Part shown: positions 6,101-13,669 of the stretch, one piece after another
Position numbering within the stretch: the stretch's first letter is position 1
Layout of the letters: each line of letters opens with the position of its first letter
Assembly: GCA_043817485.1 (NCBI GenBank)
Contig: JBDRGX010000115.1
Span: forward strand, 1 to 13,736
Length of the DNA: 13,736 nt
Direction of reading: 5' to 3'
From: JBDRGX01 sp043817485 [NCBI: bacterium]
GTDB lineage: Bacteria; JBDRGX01
The notes under the pieces: model-generated
Databases searched by the model: none
What the model was told of the DNA's origin: nothing
What the model saw: the letters and a program-made list of their open reading frames with translations, nothing else
Position numbers and translations under genes: made by a program

Positions 6101-6705
6101 TTTTTTTTTTTAGCTAATTCATTTCTTTTTAAAAGATATTTTTTAATAGAATTAAGTGCTTTTTCTCCAATAGGAACAATTCTTTGTTTTTTTCCTTTTC
6201 CAAAAACCTTTATAAGTCCTCCAATAAAATCTATATTATCTAAATCAAGAAATACTAATTCAGAAACTCTGATACCAGTAGAATATAAAGTTTCTAAAAT
6301 AGCATTATTGCGAATTCCAAGAATTTTATCTTTTTCTATATGATCTAACAAGTTAAATATTTCATCTATATCTAAAAAATTTGGTAATTTTTTTTCTTGT
6401 TTTGGAGTAATTACATATTTAGCTGGATTTGTTTTGATATATCCTTCTCTTAATAAAAAATTAAAAAAACTTTTTAAAGTAGCTAATTTACGAGCAATAC
6501 TTGTTTTTTTATATTCTTTTTCTTTGAGATACGCCAAAAATTTTCTAATTAATTGATATGTAATAGAAAAAATATCTTCACAATTTTCTTTTTGAAAAAA
6601 TTCAATTGATTGTTTTAAATCATTTTTATAATTTATAATAGTATGTGAAGATGCATTCATTTCTACTTCTAAAAATTTAAAAAATTTACTAACATAAGTT
6701 TTCAT
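6055..6705 (-). CDS. xerD: XerC/XerD tyrosine recombinase, N-terminal part (before frameshift)
   Basis: Residues 1-100 form the SAM-like DNA-binding domain (SSHTIINYKNDLKQSIEFFQ, then TSIARKLATLKSFFNFLLRE). The catalytic domain follows, with LPNFLDIDEIFNLL (107-120), the first catalytic Arg in YSTGIRVSEL (R146) and the hairpin GKGKKQRIVPIG (169-180), whose Lys is catalytic. At residues 199-202 the frame passes through twelve A and then leaves the family (CKKRHYFLIKMGED, stop). The true continuation is in the -1 frame, MQEKALFLNKNGGRLT. The joined product is 202+94 = 296 residues, the usual Xer length. A promoter lies at 6773-6745. No clear ribosome site precedes the ATG. Confidence 0.88.
   Translation of the reverse strand: MKTYVSKFFKFLEVEMNASSHTIINYKNDLKQSIEFFQKENCEDIFSITYQLIRKFLAYLKEKEYKKTSIARKLATLKSFFNFLLREGYIKTNPAKYVITPKQEKKLPNFLDIDEIFNLLDHIEKDKILGIRNNAILETLYSTGIRVSELVFLDLDNIDFIGGLIKVFGKGKKQRIVPIGEKALNSIKKYLLKRNELAKKKKCKKRHYFLIKMGED
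6100..6111 (-). other. A12 slippery run splitting the xer reading frame
   Basis: The coding strand has twelve consecutive A (minus strand, 6111 to 6100), followed by TGC. In the upstream frame they read as four Lys codons and then leave the Xer family. A -1 ribosomal slip, or one extra A added by RNA polymerase, gives four Lys and then MQEK, restoring the family alignment. Such runs are known sites of polymerase slippage in AT-rich bacteria, and also of sequencing indels. Which applies here cannot be decided from one sequence. Confidence 0.75.
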
Positions 6706-6744
6706 TAAACAAATCTTTATTTTATTTTAAATATTTTTTTATGA

Positions 6745-6773
6745 ATTATGACAATTTTAAAATAATCTGTCAA
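6745..6773 (-). promoter_or_regulatory. Sigma70-like promoter for xer and the leftward cluster
   Basis: On the minus strand, TTGACA (6773-6768) and CATAAT (6750-6745) have the ideal 17-nt spacer, with predicted transcription start near 6738 and a leader of about 30 nt to the xer ATG at 6705. It shares TTGACAGATTA with the hisG promoter. Confidence 0.7.
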
Positions 6774-6805
6774 TAAAAAAAATAAATTACAAAAAAAAAT
6801 TAATA

Positions 6806-6850
6806 CTAATCCTTGAACTGACGATTTAAATCGTCAGTTCAAGGTATTAG
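6806..6850. repeat. Palindrome with GACGATTTAAATCGTC core (copy 2), 34 bp perfect plus extension
   Basis: Bases 6811-6844 are a perfect 34-bp palindrome: arm CCTTGAACT, core GACGATTTAAATCGTC (6820-6835), arm AGTTCAAGG. Beyond a single unpaired T at 6845, CTAAT (6806-6810) pairs with ATTAG (6846-6850), lengthening the stem. It lies outside genes, between divergent promoters. The 16-bp core is identical to copy 1 (2401-2416), while the arms differ but stay complementary. Confidence 0.92.
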
Positions 6851-7010
6851 CAAAAGTAAAACAATATAAAATTTTGAATTGGAAAATTTCATATTCTCGA
6901 TCTAAAATCATTTTTATATTTTTAAATGCGACTTGATTTAAGTAATTGCAATTTTTACTTTTTTAAAAGCAAACTTTTTAAATAAGAAATTAAAAAATTT
7001 CAAAAAAATA

Positions 7011-7067
7011 TTGACAAAAAACCATTTTTTTTAATTGTATGTTTAATGTTAATAATTTTATTTAACA
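7011..7067 (+). promoter_or_regulatory. Probable promoter and operator-like dyad before the DUF485-symporter operon
   Basis: A perfect TTGACA lies at 7011-7016. The -10 is not clear: TTGTAT (7035-7040, 18-nt spacer) matches weakly, and TATGTT (7038-7043) is too far. Just downstream, TGTTAA (7047-7052) and TTAACA (7062-7067) form a symmetric dyad with a 9-bp centre, placed where a repressor could sit on or just after the start site. No regulator gene is adjacent. AAGGAG (7071-7076) then serves the DUF485 ATG 9 nt later. Confidence 0.45.
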
Positions 7068-7085
7068 CTAAAGGAGTATTTTTTT

Positions 7086-7388
7086 ATGCAAAAGACTGCA
7101 CATGAAATAATGCAAGAAGTTGATTTTAAAAAATTAGTAAGCCAAAAAAATCGTATTTCTATACTTTTGACTATAATTCAATCAATACTTTATTTTGGAT
7201 TTATTGGATTAATTGCTTTTAATAAACCTTTTCTTATGTCAAAAATCTCAAAATCAATTACTATCGGAATTCCAATTGCTATAAGTGTTATTATTTTATC
7301 TTGGATACTTACTGGTATTTACATTTTTTGGGCAAATCAAAAATATGATATCTTAGTTAAAAATATTAAAGAAAAAATAGGAGAATAA
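7086..7388 (+). CDS. DUF485 family membrane protein (YjcH-like)
   Basis: This 100-residue protein has the size and plan of DUF485 proteins: a soluble N-terminus ([12 protein letters not shown], 12-23), a membrane helix at about 25-45, a second at about 58-82, and the signature [14 protein letters not shown] (75-88). In E. coli the homologue yjcH stands directly before the acetate symporter gene actP, and the same order is seen here. Its biochemical role is not established; it is regarded as an accessory of the symporter. AGGAG at 7072-7076 supports the start. The stop is 2 bp before the symporter start, and its last codons contain the symporter's ribosome site, so the two are probably translationally coupled. 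Confidence 0.92.
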   Translation: MQKTAHEIMQEVDFKKLVSQKNRISILLTIIQSILYFGFIGLIAFNKPFLMSKISKSITIGIPIAISVIILSWILTGIYIFWANQKYDILVKNIKEKIGE

Positions 7389-7390
7389 TA

Positions 7391-9097
7391 GTGATACAAG
7401 AAATACAAACAACAATAGGTCAAGTTCATTTATCATCAATTTTTTTCTTTTTGGTATTTATAATAAGTACTTTAATTATTACTTATTGGGCAGCAAAAAA
7501 AACAAAAACTACAAGTGAATTTTATGCTGCTAATAGAAGTATAAGTGGATTTCAAAATGGTCTTGCTCTTGCAGGCGATTATATGAGCGCTGCTTCATTT
7601 CTTGGAATTGCTGGATTAGTTTCAACAAAAGGATATGATGGACTTATTTATTCAGTAGGATGGCTTGTAGGATGGCCTATTCTTACATTTCTTATTGCAG
7701 AACCATTAAGAAATCTTGGTAAATATACTTATGCAGATGTTGTTGCTTATAGATTAAAGCAACGACCTGTTAAAACAGCTGCAAGCATTGGATCGCTTGC
7801 TACTATTCTTGTTTATCTTATTGCTCAAATGGTAGGTGCTGGAACTTTAATTAAGCTTATGTTTGGATTACCATACGAAGTTGCTATTATTGTTGTAGGA
7901 GTTTTAATAATTGCTTATGTTCTTTTTGGTGGAATGATTGCAACAACTTGGGTTCAAATTATTAAAGCAGTTTTACTTCTTTTTGGTGCTACTGTTCTCG
8001 TACTTCTTACTCTTGCAAAATTTGGATTTAGTTATGAAAAACTTTTTGCAAAAGTAGAAACTTTATATACTACTTCTTTTCTTGTTCCTGGTGGTCTTAT
8101 TAGTAGTCCTATTGAAGCATTTTCATTAGGACTTGCTCTTATATTTGGAACAGCTGGACTTCCACATATTCTTATGAGATTCTATACAGTTCCAAATGCA
8201 AAAGAAGCACGAAAATCAGTTTTTTACGCAACAGGGTTTATTGGGTATTTTTACATTCTTACAGTTACTATTGGATTTGGTGCTGCAGCTCTTATTGGAC
8301 AAAAAATTATTACTAATATAGATAAAGGTGGCAATATGGCAGCTCCTCTTCTTGCTGAAGCTCTTGGAGGAACAATGTTTCTTGGATTTCTTGCAGCTGT
8401 TGCTTTTGCAACTATTTTGGCTGTTGTTGCTGGATTAACATTATCTGGTGCTTCTACTCTTTCTCATGATTTATATGTAGGAGTTATAAGACGTGGTCGT
8501 TCTTCTGAAAAAGAAGAAGTTAAAATTGCTAAACTTGCAACTGTATGTCTTGGAATTTTAGCTATTTTATTAGGACTTTTATTTAAAGGACAAAATGTAG
8601 CTTTCATGGTAGGACTTGCTTTTGCAATTGCTTCAAGTGCTAATTTTCCAGCACTTCTTTTATCTATTATATGGAAAAAATTTACTACAAAGGGAGCTGT
8701 TGCAAGTATACTTACAGGACTTATTTTAGCAGTAGGACTTATTATTTTAAGCCCAACTATTTGGGTTGATATTTTTCATGCAAAAGAAAAAGCTAGTATA
8801 GAAACACAAATTAAAGATTTAGAAACTAAAACACAAGAAAAAATTAAAGAATTGGAAATTAAAAAAGACACCCAAATTCTTATTGTTCAAGAAAAAGAAC
8901 AATTGGAAATTAAAAAAACAGAATTAAGCAATAATATGCCAAAAGCTATTTTCCCAATGAAAAATCCAGCTATATTTTCAATGACTTTAGCTTTTCTTAT
9001 AGGCATTATAGTTTCTCTTTTATCTAAAGAAAAATCAGCTGAAGAAAAATTTGAATCTGAAAAATTAAGAGCATATACTGGTTTTGGAGCAGAATAA
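7391..9097 (+). CDS. actP: ActP-like sodium:solute symporter with coiled-coil insertion
   Basis: This 568-residue protein of the solute:sodium symporter family takes up a small carboxylate (acetate in E. coli ActP; propionate or pyruvate are possible) using a cation gradient. I count 13 hydrophobic helices, at about 12-33, 58-78, 84-104, 132-156, 162-180, 188-208, 240-258, 282-302, 326-350, 382-398, 403-427, 436-455 and 528-545. Family motifs are [16 protein letters not shown] (60-75), [18 protein letters not shown] (253-270) and [12 protein letters not shown] (351-362), the last probably in the Na+ site. The end, AYTGFGAE, is typical of ActP. Odd feature: about 50 charged residues (464-513) that look like a coiled coil lie between helices 12 and 13, where ActP has only a short loop. 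The start is GTG, 7 nt after AGGAG (7379-7383). DUF485 partner upstream, TPR gene 5 bp downstream. Confidence 0.9.
   Translation: MIQEIQTTIGQVHLSSIFFFLVFIISTLIITYWAAKKTKTTSEFYAANRSISGFQNGLALAGDYMSAASFLGIAGLVSTKGYDGLIYSVGWLVGWPILTFLIAEPLRNLGKYTYADVVAYRLKQRPVKTAASIGSLATILVYLIAQMVGAGTLIKLMFGLPYEVAIIVVGVLIIAYVLFGGMIATTWVQIIKAVLLLFGATVLVLLTLAKFGFSYEKLFAKVETLYTTSFLVPGGLISSPIEAFSLGLALIFGTAGLPHILMRFYTVPNAKEARKSVFYATGFIGYFYILTVTIGFGAAALIGQKIITNIDKGGNMAAPLLAEALGGTMFLGFLAAVAFATILAVVAGLTLSGASTLSHDLYVGVIRRGRSSEKEEVKIAKLATVCLGILAILLGLLFKGQNVAFMVGLAFAIASSANFPALLLSIIWKKFTTKGAVASILTGLILAVGLIILSPTIWVDIFHAKEKASIETQIKDLETKTQEKIKELEIKKDTQILIVQEKEQLEIKKTELSNNMPKAIFPMKNPAIFSMTLAFLIGIIVSLLSKEKSAEEKFESEKLRAYTGFGAE
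8850..8917 (+). repeat. 17-bp direct repeat inside the symporter insertion
   Basis: AATTGGAAATTAAAAAA occurs at 8850-8866 and again at 8901-8917, offset by exactly 51 nt, or 17 codons. Both encode LEIKK within the coiled-coil insertion (residues 488-492 and 505-509). The bases between do not otherwise match, so this is either a decayed in-frame duplication or coincidence from low complexity. Confidence 0.6.
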
Positions 9098-9102
9098 ATT
9101 TT

Positions 9103-12099
9103 ATGAAAAAAGTAATTTTATTTTTTTTAATTTTTTCAATGAATTTAATATTTGGAAATGAAGAAGAAGAAAAAATATATAGATTTGGATTAAGTGTTTT
9201 TAATGATGGTCTACATGAAATTGCAGAAGATCAATTTAATAAATACATTACTCAATATCCAAACGGTATTTATATTGAAAAAACTTTATATTTATATGCA
9301 GAATGTTTTTTTAAACAAAAACAATATAATAAAGCCATTACTGAATACAAAACATTTTTAAGCAAATTTCCTAAAAGTTCATATTGTAGTAGTATTGAAT
9401 TTCGACTTGGAGAAAGTTGGTTTAATTTAAAAAATTATATTCAAGCAATTTTAAATTATAATAAATTTCTTAAAGATTTTCCAAACCATGAATTAAAAGA
9501 TGCAGCATATTATTGGATTGGTGAATCGTATTTCCAAAAAAAAGAATATCAAAATTCTATTGATAATTTAAAAACTCTTATTAAAAATTTTCCTTCTTCC
9601 AAATATCTTTCTTATACTTATTATACTGTTGGACTTTCTTTTTTTAAATTACAAAAACATTCGGAATCCATTGATTTTTTTAATAAAGCACTTTCTTTAA
9701 ATCTTGAAAATTCAGTTGAATTACAAGTAAGGTATTATAAAGCACAAAGTTTATATAAACAAGGGCTTTATAACCAAGCATTAGCAGAATTTCAAAGAAT
9801 TGAGCAAAAATATAAAAAAATAAATTTTGGTGATGATATTCAATATTTCATTGCAGAATGTTTTTATAAATTAGATCAATTAGAAAATGCTATTCCTCAA
9901 TATCAAAAAGTAATTAATTTTTTCCCAAAAAGTAATTTATGTCTTTCTTCTCAATATTCAATAGCTTATGCTTATCTTTGTTTAAAAGATTATAAAAAAT
10001 CTGAACAAGAATTTAAAACTTTTCTTAAAAATTATCCAGAAGATTCTTTGATTCCTACTATACTTTGCCATATAGGAGAATGTTTGATTTATCAAAAAAG
10101 ATTTTCGGAATCTCGAGAAATTTATCAAAATGTTATAAACAAATTTCCTAAAAATAAAAAAATTCCAGTAGCTATATTTGGTTTAGGAAAAAGTTTTTTT
10201 GAAGAAAATAATTATGAAAAAACTACTTCTATATTAAATGAACTTATGCAAAAATATCCTCAAGCAGAATGGAAAGCATCATCTTTTCTTATGTTAGGAG
10301 ATATAGAATATAAAAAGAAAAATTATGAAAAAGCATTACAATTTTATAAAAAAATTACAGAAGAATATGTTTTAAGCGAAATAGCTGATGATGCTCTTTA
10401 TAAAATGGCAAATATATTTACTACTCAAGAAAAAAGACAAGAAGCGCAAAATACTTTTGAATTTTTAATTAAAAAATATCCAAATTCTTCTTTTATTCCA
10501 GAAGCACAATTTTATTTAGCAGAATCTTTATATACATCTAAAAAATATTCAGAAGCAATAATAGAATATAAAAAAGTAAAAGAAAAAAATAATTTAAAAG
10601 AAAAAGCTGATTATGGCATTGCTTGGTCATACTATAAAATGAAATCTTATGAAAATGCTATAAATTCTTTTAAAAATGTAATTCAAAATTATCCAAAAAA
10701 TTCTTTTATTCCAACATGTTATTATGTTATTGGAAATGGATATTTTTCTTTAAAAAATTATGATGATGCCATTAATTATTATAACAAACTTATTTCTTCT
10801 TTTTCTAAAAATAATCTTTGTAATAACGCTTTTTATTCTATTGGTGAATGTTTATATCAACAAGAGAAATTTCAAGAATGTATTACTGCAATGAAAAATT
10901 TTACACAAAAATATTCTAATAATGAATTAATCCCATCTGCTCAATTTTTAATTGGACAATGTTATTTTAGAATTAAATCTTTCACAGATGCAATTACTTC
11001 ATTTAATAATATAATTCAAAATTATCCAAAATCTTCTGTATCTATTCAATCTTATTTTAAAATAGGAGATTGTTTTTACAATCTTAAACAATATGAAGAA
11101 GCATTAGAAAAATATAAAGAAATTATTAAAATTGACCAAAAAGGAAATTTTGCTGACGATGCTGCATATAATATTGAGTGGTGTTATTATCAATTAGGTA
11201 AATATAATGAGGCTATTGATGCTTCCCAAACATTTGTTAAAAAATATCCAAATTCTGAGTTAGCAGATGATGTTCAATTTCGAATTGCTGAACATTTTTA
11301 TTCTCAAAGAAATTATGAACAAGCTATTAAAGAATATGAAAATTTAAAAAAAATGTATCCTCAAAGTAAATTTATTGCAGAATCTATATATTGGATAGGA
11401 CAAAGTTATGCAGAACTTTCAAAATTCGAAGAAGCTAGAAATACTTTTCAGCAAATTTTTACTTATTATAAAGAAAACAAAACTCTTTGTTCTGATACTG
11501 GATTAAAAATAGGAGATACTTTTTACAAAGAAAAAAAATATGATAATGCTATAAAAGAATATGAAAAAGTTGTAGAAAATTATTCTGATGAAGAAGCATC
11601 TTCCAATGCTCAATATAATATTGGTTTATGTTTTAAAGAATTAAAACAATATGATAAAGCTATTTCTTCTTTTAAATGTTTAACAACAAAACAATCTAAT
11701 CAAAAAATAGCAATAGATGCTTGGATGGCTATGGGGTCTACTTATAAAGATAAAAAAGACATTCCTAACACTATTAATTCTTATAAAAAAGCATGTGAAT
11801 TTTCATCTAAAAGCGAAAGTAGTGCTGAATCTCAATATTGGTTAGCAGATACTTATGAATTTGATGGACAATATAAACAAGCAATTACAGAGTATTTAAA
11901 AGTATCTTATTTATATCCACAATATAGAATGTGGGCTGTAACTGCAGAATATAGAGCAGCTGAATGTTATGAAAAACTTAAAATGTGGAATGAATCTTTG
12001 AAAATTTATAAAAAAATTGTAAATAATTCAGGAAATGAAGAAAGTTGGAAAGAAGCTTGTAGAAAAAAAATAGAAAAATTAGAAAAAGTAAAGGACTAA
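9103..12099 (+). CDS. Exported giant TPR protein (about 26 repeats)
   Basis: A signal peptide (1-18, MKKVILFF ... IFG before NEEE) is followed by an unbroken array of about 26 tetratricopeptide units to the C-terminus. Units follow the YbgF/BamD-like form: a helix such as YYWIGESYFQKKEYQNSI, then a second helix ending in YPxS. There is no other domain. Such arrays bind proteins, and with the signal peptide it should act in the periplasm or at the inner face of the outer membrane. In at least nine units a Cys recurs at one helix-A position (AECFF, GECLI, GQCYF, GDCFY, GLCFK, AECYE). The gene lies 5 bp after the symporter and 1 bp before the beta-barrel gene. A GGAG at 9086-9089 is 13 nt from the ATG, so it is weak and re-initiation is likely. 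Partner proteins are unknown. Confidence 0.9.
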   Translation: MKKVILFFLIFSMNLIFGNEEEEKIYRFGLSVFNDGLHEIAEDQFNKYITQYPNGIYIEKTLYLYAECFFKQKQYNKAITEYKTFLSKFPKSSYCSSIEFRLGESWFNLKNYIQAILNYNKFLKDFPNHELKDAAYYWIGESYFQKKEYQNSIDNLKTLIKNFPSSKYLSYTYYTVGLSFFKLQKHSESIDFFNKALSLNLENSVELQVRYYKAQSLYKQGLYNQALAEFQRIEQKYKKINFGDDIQYFIAECFYKLDQLENAIPQYQKVINFFPKSNLCLSSQYSIAYAYLCLKDYKKSEQEFKTFLKNYPEDSLIPTILCHIGECLIYQKRFSESREIYQNVINKFPKNKKIPVAIFGLGKSFFEENNYEKTTSILNELMQKYPQAEWKASSFLMLGDIEYKKKNYEKALQFYKKITEEYVLSEIADDALYKMANIFTTQEKRQEAQNTFEFLIKKYPNSSFIPEAQFYLAESLYTSKKYSEAIIEYKKVKEKNNLKEKADYGIAWSYYKMKSYENAINSFKNVIQNYPKNSFIPTCYYVIGNGYFSLKNYDDAINYYNKLISSFSKNNLCNNAFYSIGECLYQQEKFQECITAMKNFTQKYSNNELIPSAQFLIGQCYFRIKSFTDAITSFNNIIQNYPKSSVSIQSYFKIGDCFYNLKQYEEALEKYKEIIKIDQKGNFADDAAYNIEWCYYQLGKYNEAIDASQTFVKKYPNSELADDVQFRIAEHFYSQRNYEQAIKEYENLKKMYPQSKFIAESIYWIGQSYAELSKFEEARNTFQQIFTYYKENKTLCSDTGLKIGDTFYKEKKYDNAIKEYEKVVENYSDEEASSNAQYNIGLCFKELKQYDKAISSFKCLTTKQSNQKIAIDAWMAMGSTYKDKKDIPNTINSYKKACEFSSKSESSAESQYWLADTYEFDGQYKQAITEYLKVSYLYPQYRMWAVTAEYRAAECYEKLKMWNESLKIYKKIVNNSGNEESWKEACRKKIEKLEKVKD

Positions 12100-12100
12100 A

Positions 12101-13669
12101 TTGAATATTTTTATTTTTATATTATTTATTTTTTTAAATAGTTTTATTTATGCTGATAATAATATTATTGAAAGTGAACAAGAAAAGCCAAATTTTGAAT
12201 TACCAGAAATAGTTATTTCTGGAGAATATACCCCAAAACCTTTTAATATAAATAAAAAAATCTTTACACAAGACATTAATAAAGAACTTCCAATTGAATT
12301 TTCTATAAAAGATTATGAAATAGAATCTTTAGAAATGGAAAAACAAATGCCTTTATTAAATGATCTTCTTTTTCGACATAATTTTTTTATAAATAAAACT
12401 TCTTATGGAAGTTTTAATACATTTTCTACTTATTCAATGTATGGACAAGAAAGAAAAACATACAATGGGATTATTGATTTAGATTTCGAAAAAAGTAGTG
12501 GATATATGACTCAAGATGAATGTAAAAATCTTTTTAAAAATAGAGGATTTGAAAAAATACAAACTGAAATAAGTTTTTTTTCTAAATCTAATGTAACATT
12601 TTGTTTAAATTTAATGGGATTTAGTAAAAAATTAAAAGAACCTTCTATCATAGACTCTAAAATTAAAAAAATTCAAGCAAAAATTAATGGCTTTGTTTAT
12701 TTTGGAAAAGAAAAAAACTTTTGTTTATCTTTTACTAATATCAAAAGTAATTTTGATAAGTTAAATTATTCTACAGAAAATACGAATTTTAATTTTGGAT
12801 TAAATTGTAATTTTACCCAAAAAGATATTTTATATAAAATAGAAACAAATTTTTTAATTGATTCTACTGAAAAAGAAAAAGAAATTTATAATAAAAATTT
12901 TTCAAATGCTTTTTTGAAAATTATTTTTCCTCCTATTGCAGAAAAAATGGGCTTAAATTTAGGGCTAAAATTTTTCATAACAAAAAAATCCATTTTGTTT
13001 CCTTATATAAGAATATCTTATGTTCTTTTTAAAAATACTCTTTTAGAATTAGAAAAAGATGGAATTGTAAATGTACCATTTTTTAATAATTTGTATTTTA
13101 AAAATGATTATGTTGAACCAAATTTTAGAATTAACTCAGAAAATAATAATTGGTTAAAATTTCAAATAAAACAAGAAATTAAAAATAATATAATTGCTAT
13201 TTCTGGATTACAACTTTCTCATATAAATAATTTTATAATTTGGGAAGACGTAAATAAAAACTTTTTATTTGAACCATATAATAAAGATTATATCATCAAA
13301 ACCCAACTTTATTTTAAATTAAAAATTATAATTAAAGAAAATTTAGATCAATCTTTAGAATATATTTATGAAAAAGCAAATTCAATCTTACCTTTTTCTC
13401 CTAAACATAAATTAGAAGCCAAATTAAATTATGATGGAAGTAAAATTAATTGGAACATAGAAAGTAAATATGTAGGAGAACAAAAAAATTCATCTACAAC
13501 TCTTCCATTTTACTTTGTGATAAATAATAAAATTCAAAAAAAGATATTTTCTAAATTATCAATATTTTTAAATGGTGAAAATTTATTAAATAATAAAAAC
13601 TTTATAGATGAATTTGGTTTTTCAAAAAAAGGAATTAATTTTAAAATAGGTGCAGAATATAAATTTTAA
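12101..13669 (+). CDS. Outer-membrane beta-barrel, TonB-receptor-like but without a plug
   Basis: A signal peptide (1-18, ending FIYA) precedes a short segment FELPEIVISGEYTPKPF (about 32-48) that resembles the TonB box and start of TonB-dependent receptors. The usual 120-150-residue plug domain does not follow recognisably. The C-terminal third is receptor-like: LPFSPKHKLEAKLNYDG, then KYVGEQ, LPFYFVINNKI, IFLNGENLLNNKNF and the final GAEYKF, whose last Phe is the outer-membrane insertion signal. Alternating-hydrophobic strands fill the middle. The 522 residues are short for a receptor. The start is TTG at 12101, 1 bp after the TPR stop, with AAGGA (12091-12095) at good distance, and reading from it gives a proper signal peptide. 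It may be a porin-like channel or a reduced receptor; substrate is unknown. Confidence 0.75.
   Translation: MNIFIFILFIFLNSFIYADNNIIESEQEKPNFELPEIVISGEYTPKPFNINKKIFTQDINKELPIEFSIKDYEIESLEMEKQMPLLNDLLFRHNFFINKTSYGSFNTFSTYSMYGQERKTYNGIIDLDFEKSSGYMTQDECKNLFKNRGFEKIQTEISFFSKSNVTFCLNLMGFSKKLKEPSIIDSKIKKIQAKINGFVYFGKEKNFCLSFTNIKSNFDKLNYSTENTNFNFGLNCNFTQKDILYKIETNFLIDSTEKEKEIYNKNFSNAFLKIIFPPIAEKMGLNLGLKFFITKKSILFPYIRISYVLFKNTLLELEKDGIVNVPFFNNLYFKNDYVEPNFRINSENNNWLKFQIKQEIKNNIIAISGLQLSHINNFIIWEDVNKNFLFEPYNKDYIIKTQLYFKLKIIIKENLDQSLEYIYEKANSILPFSPKHKLEAKLNYDGSKINWNIESKYVGEQKNSSTTLPFYFVINNKIQKKIFSKLSIFLNGENLLNNKNFIDEFGFSKKGINFKIGAEYKF

Larger units (their letters stand above)
6706..7085. other. 380-bp divergent intergenic region
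   Basis: This gap separates the leftward xer gene from the rightward DUF485-symporter operon. It contains the xer promoter, palindrome copy 2 (6806-6850), and at the right end a TTGACA box, a TGTTAA dyad and the DUF485 ribosome site. Between about 6851 and 7010 I see only AT-rich sequence with no coding frame, RNA gene or convincing structure. Confidence 0.7.

Noticed and set aside
6095-6343. 82-codon plus-strand frame over the xer gene
   Set aside because: Antisense to the Xer catalytic domain; its Phe-rich product reflects Lys codons read backwards.
2393-6850. Palindromes as a CRISPR array or transposon ends
   Set aside because: Only two copies 4.4 kb apart, no regular spacers, no cas or transposase gene, and the enclosed genes look like ordinary chromosomal genes.
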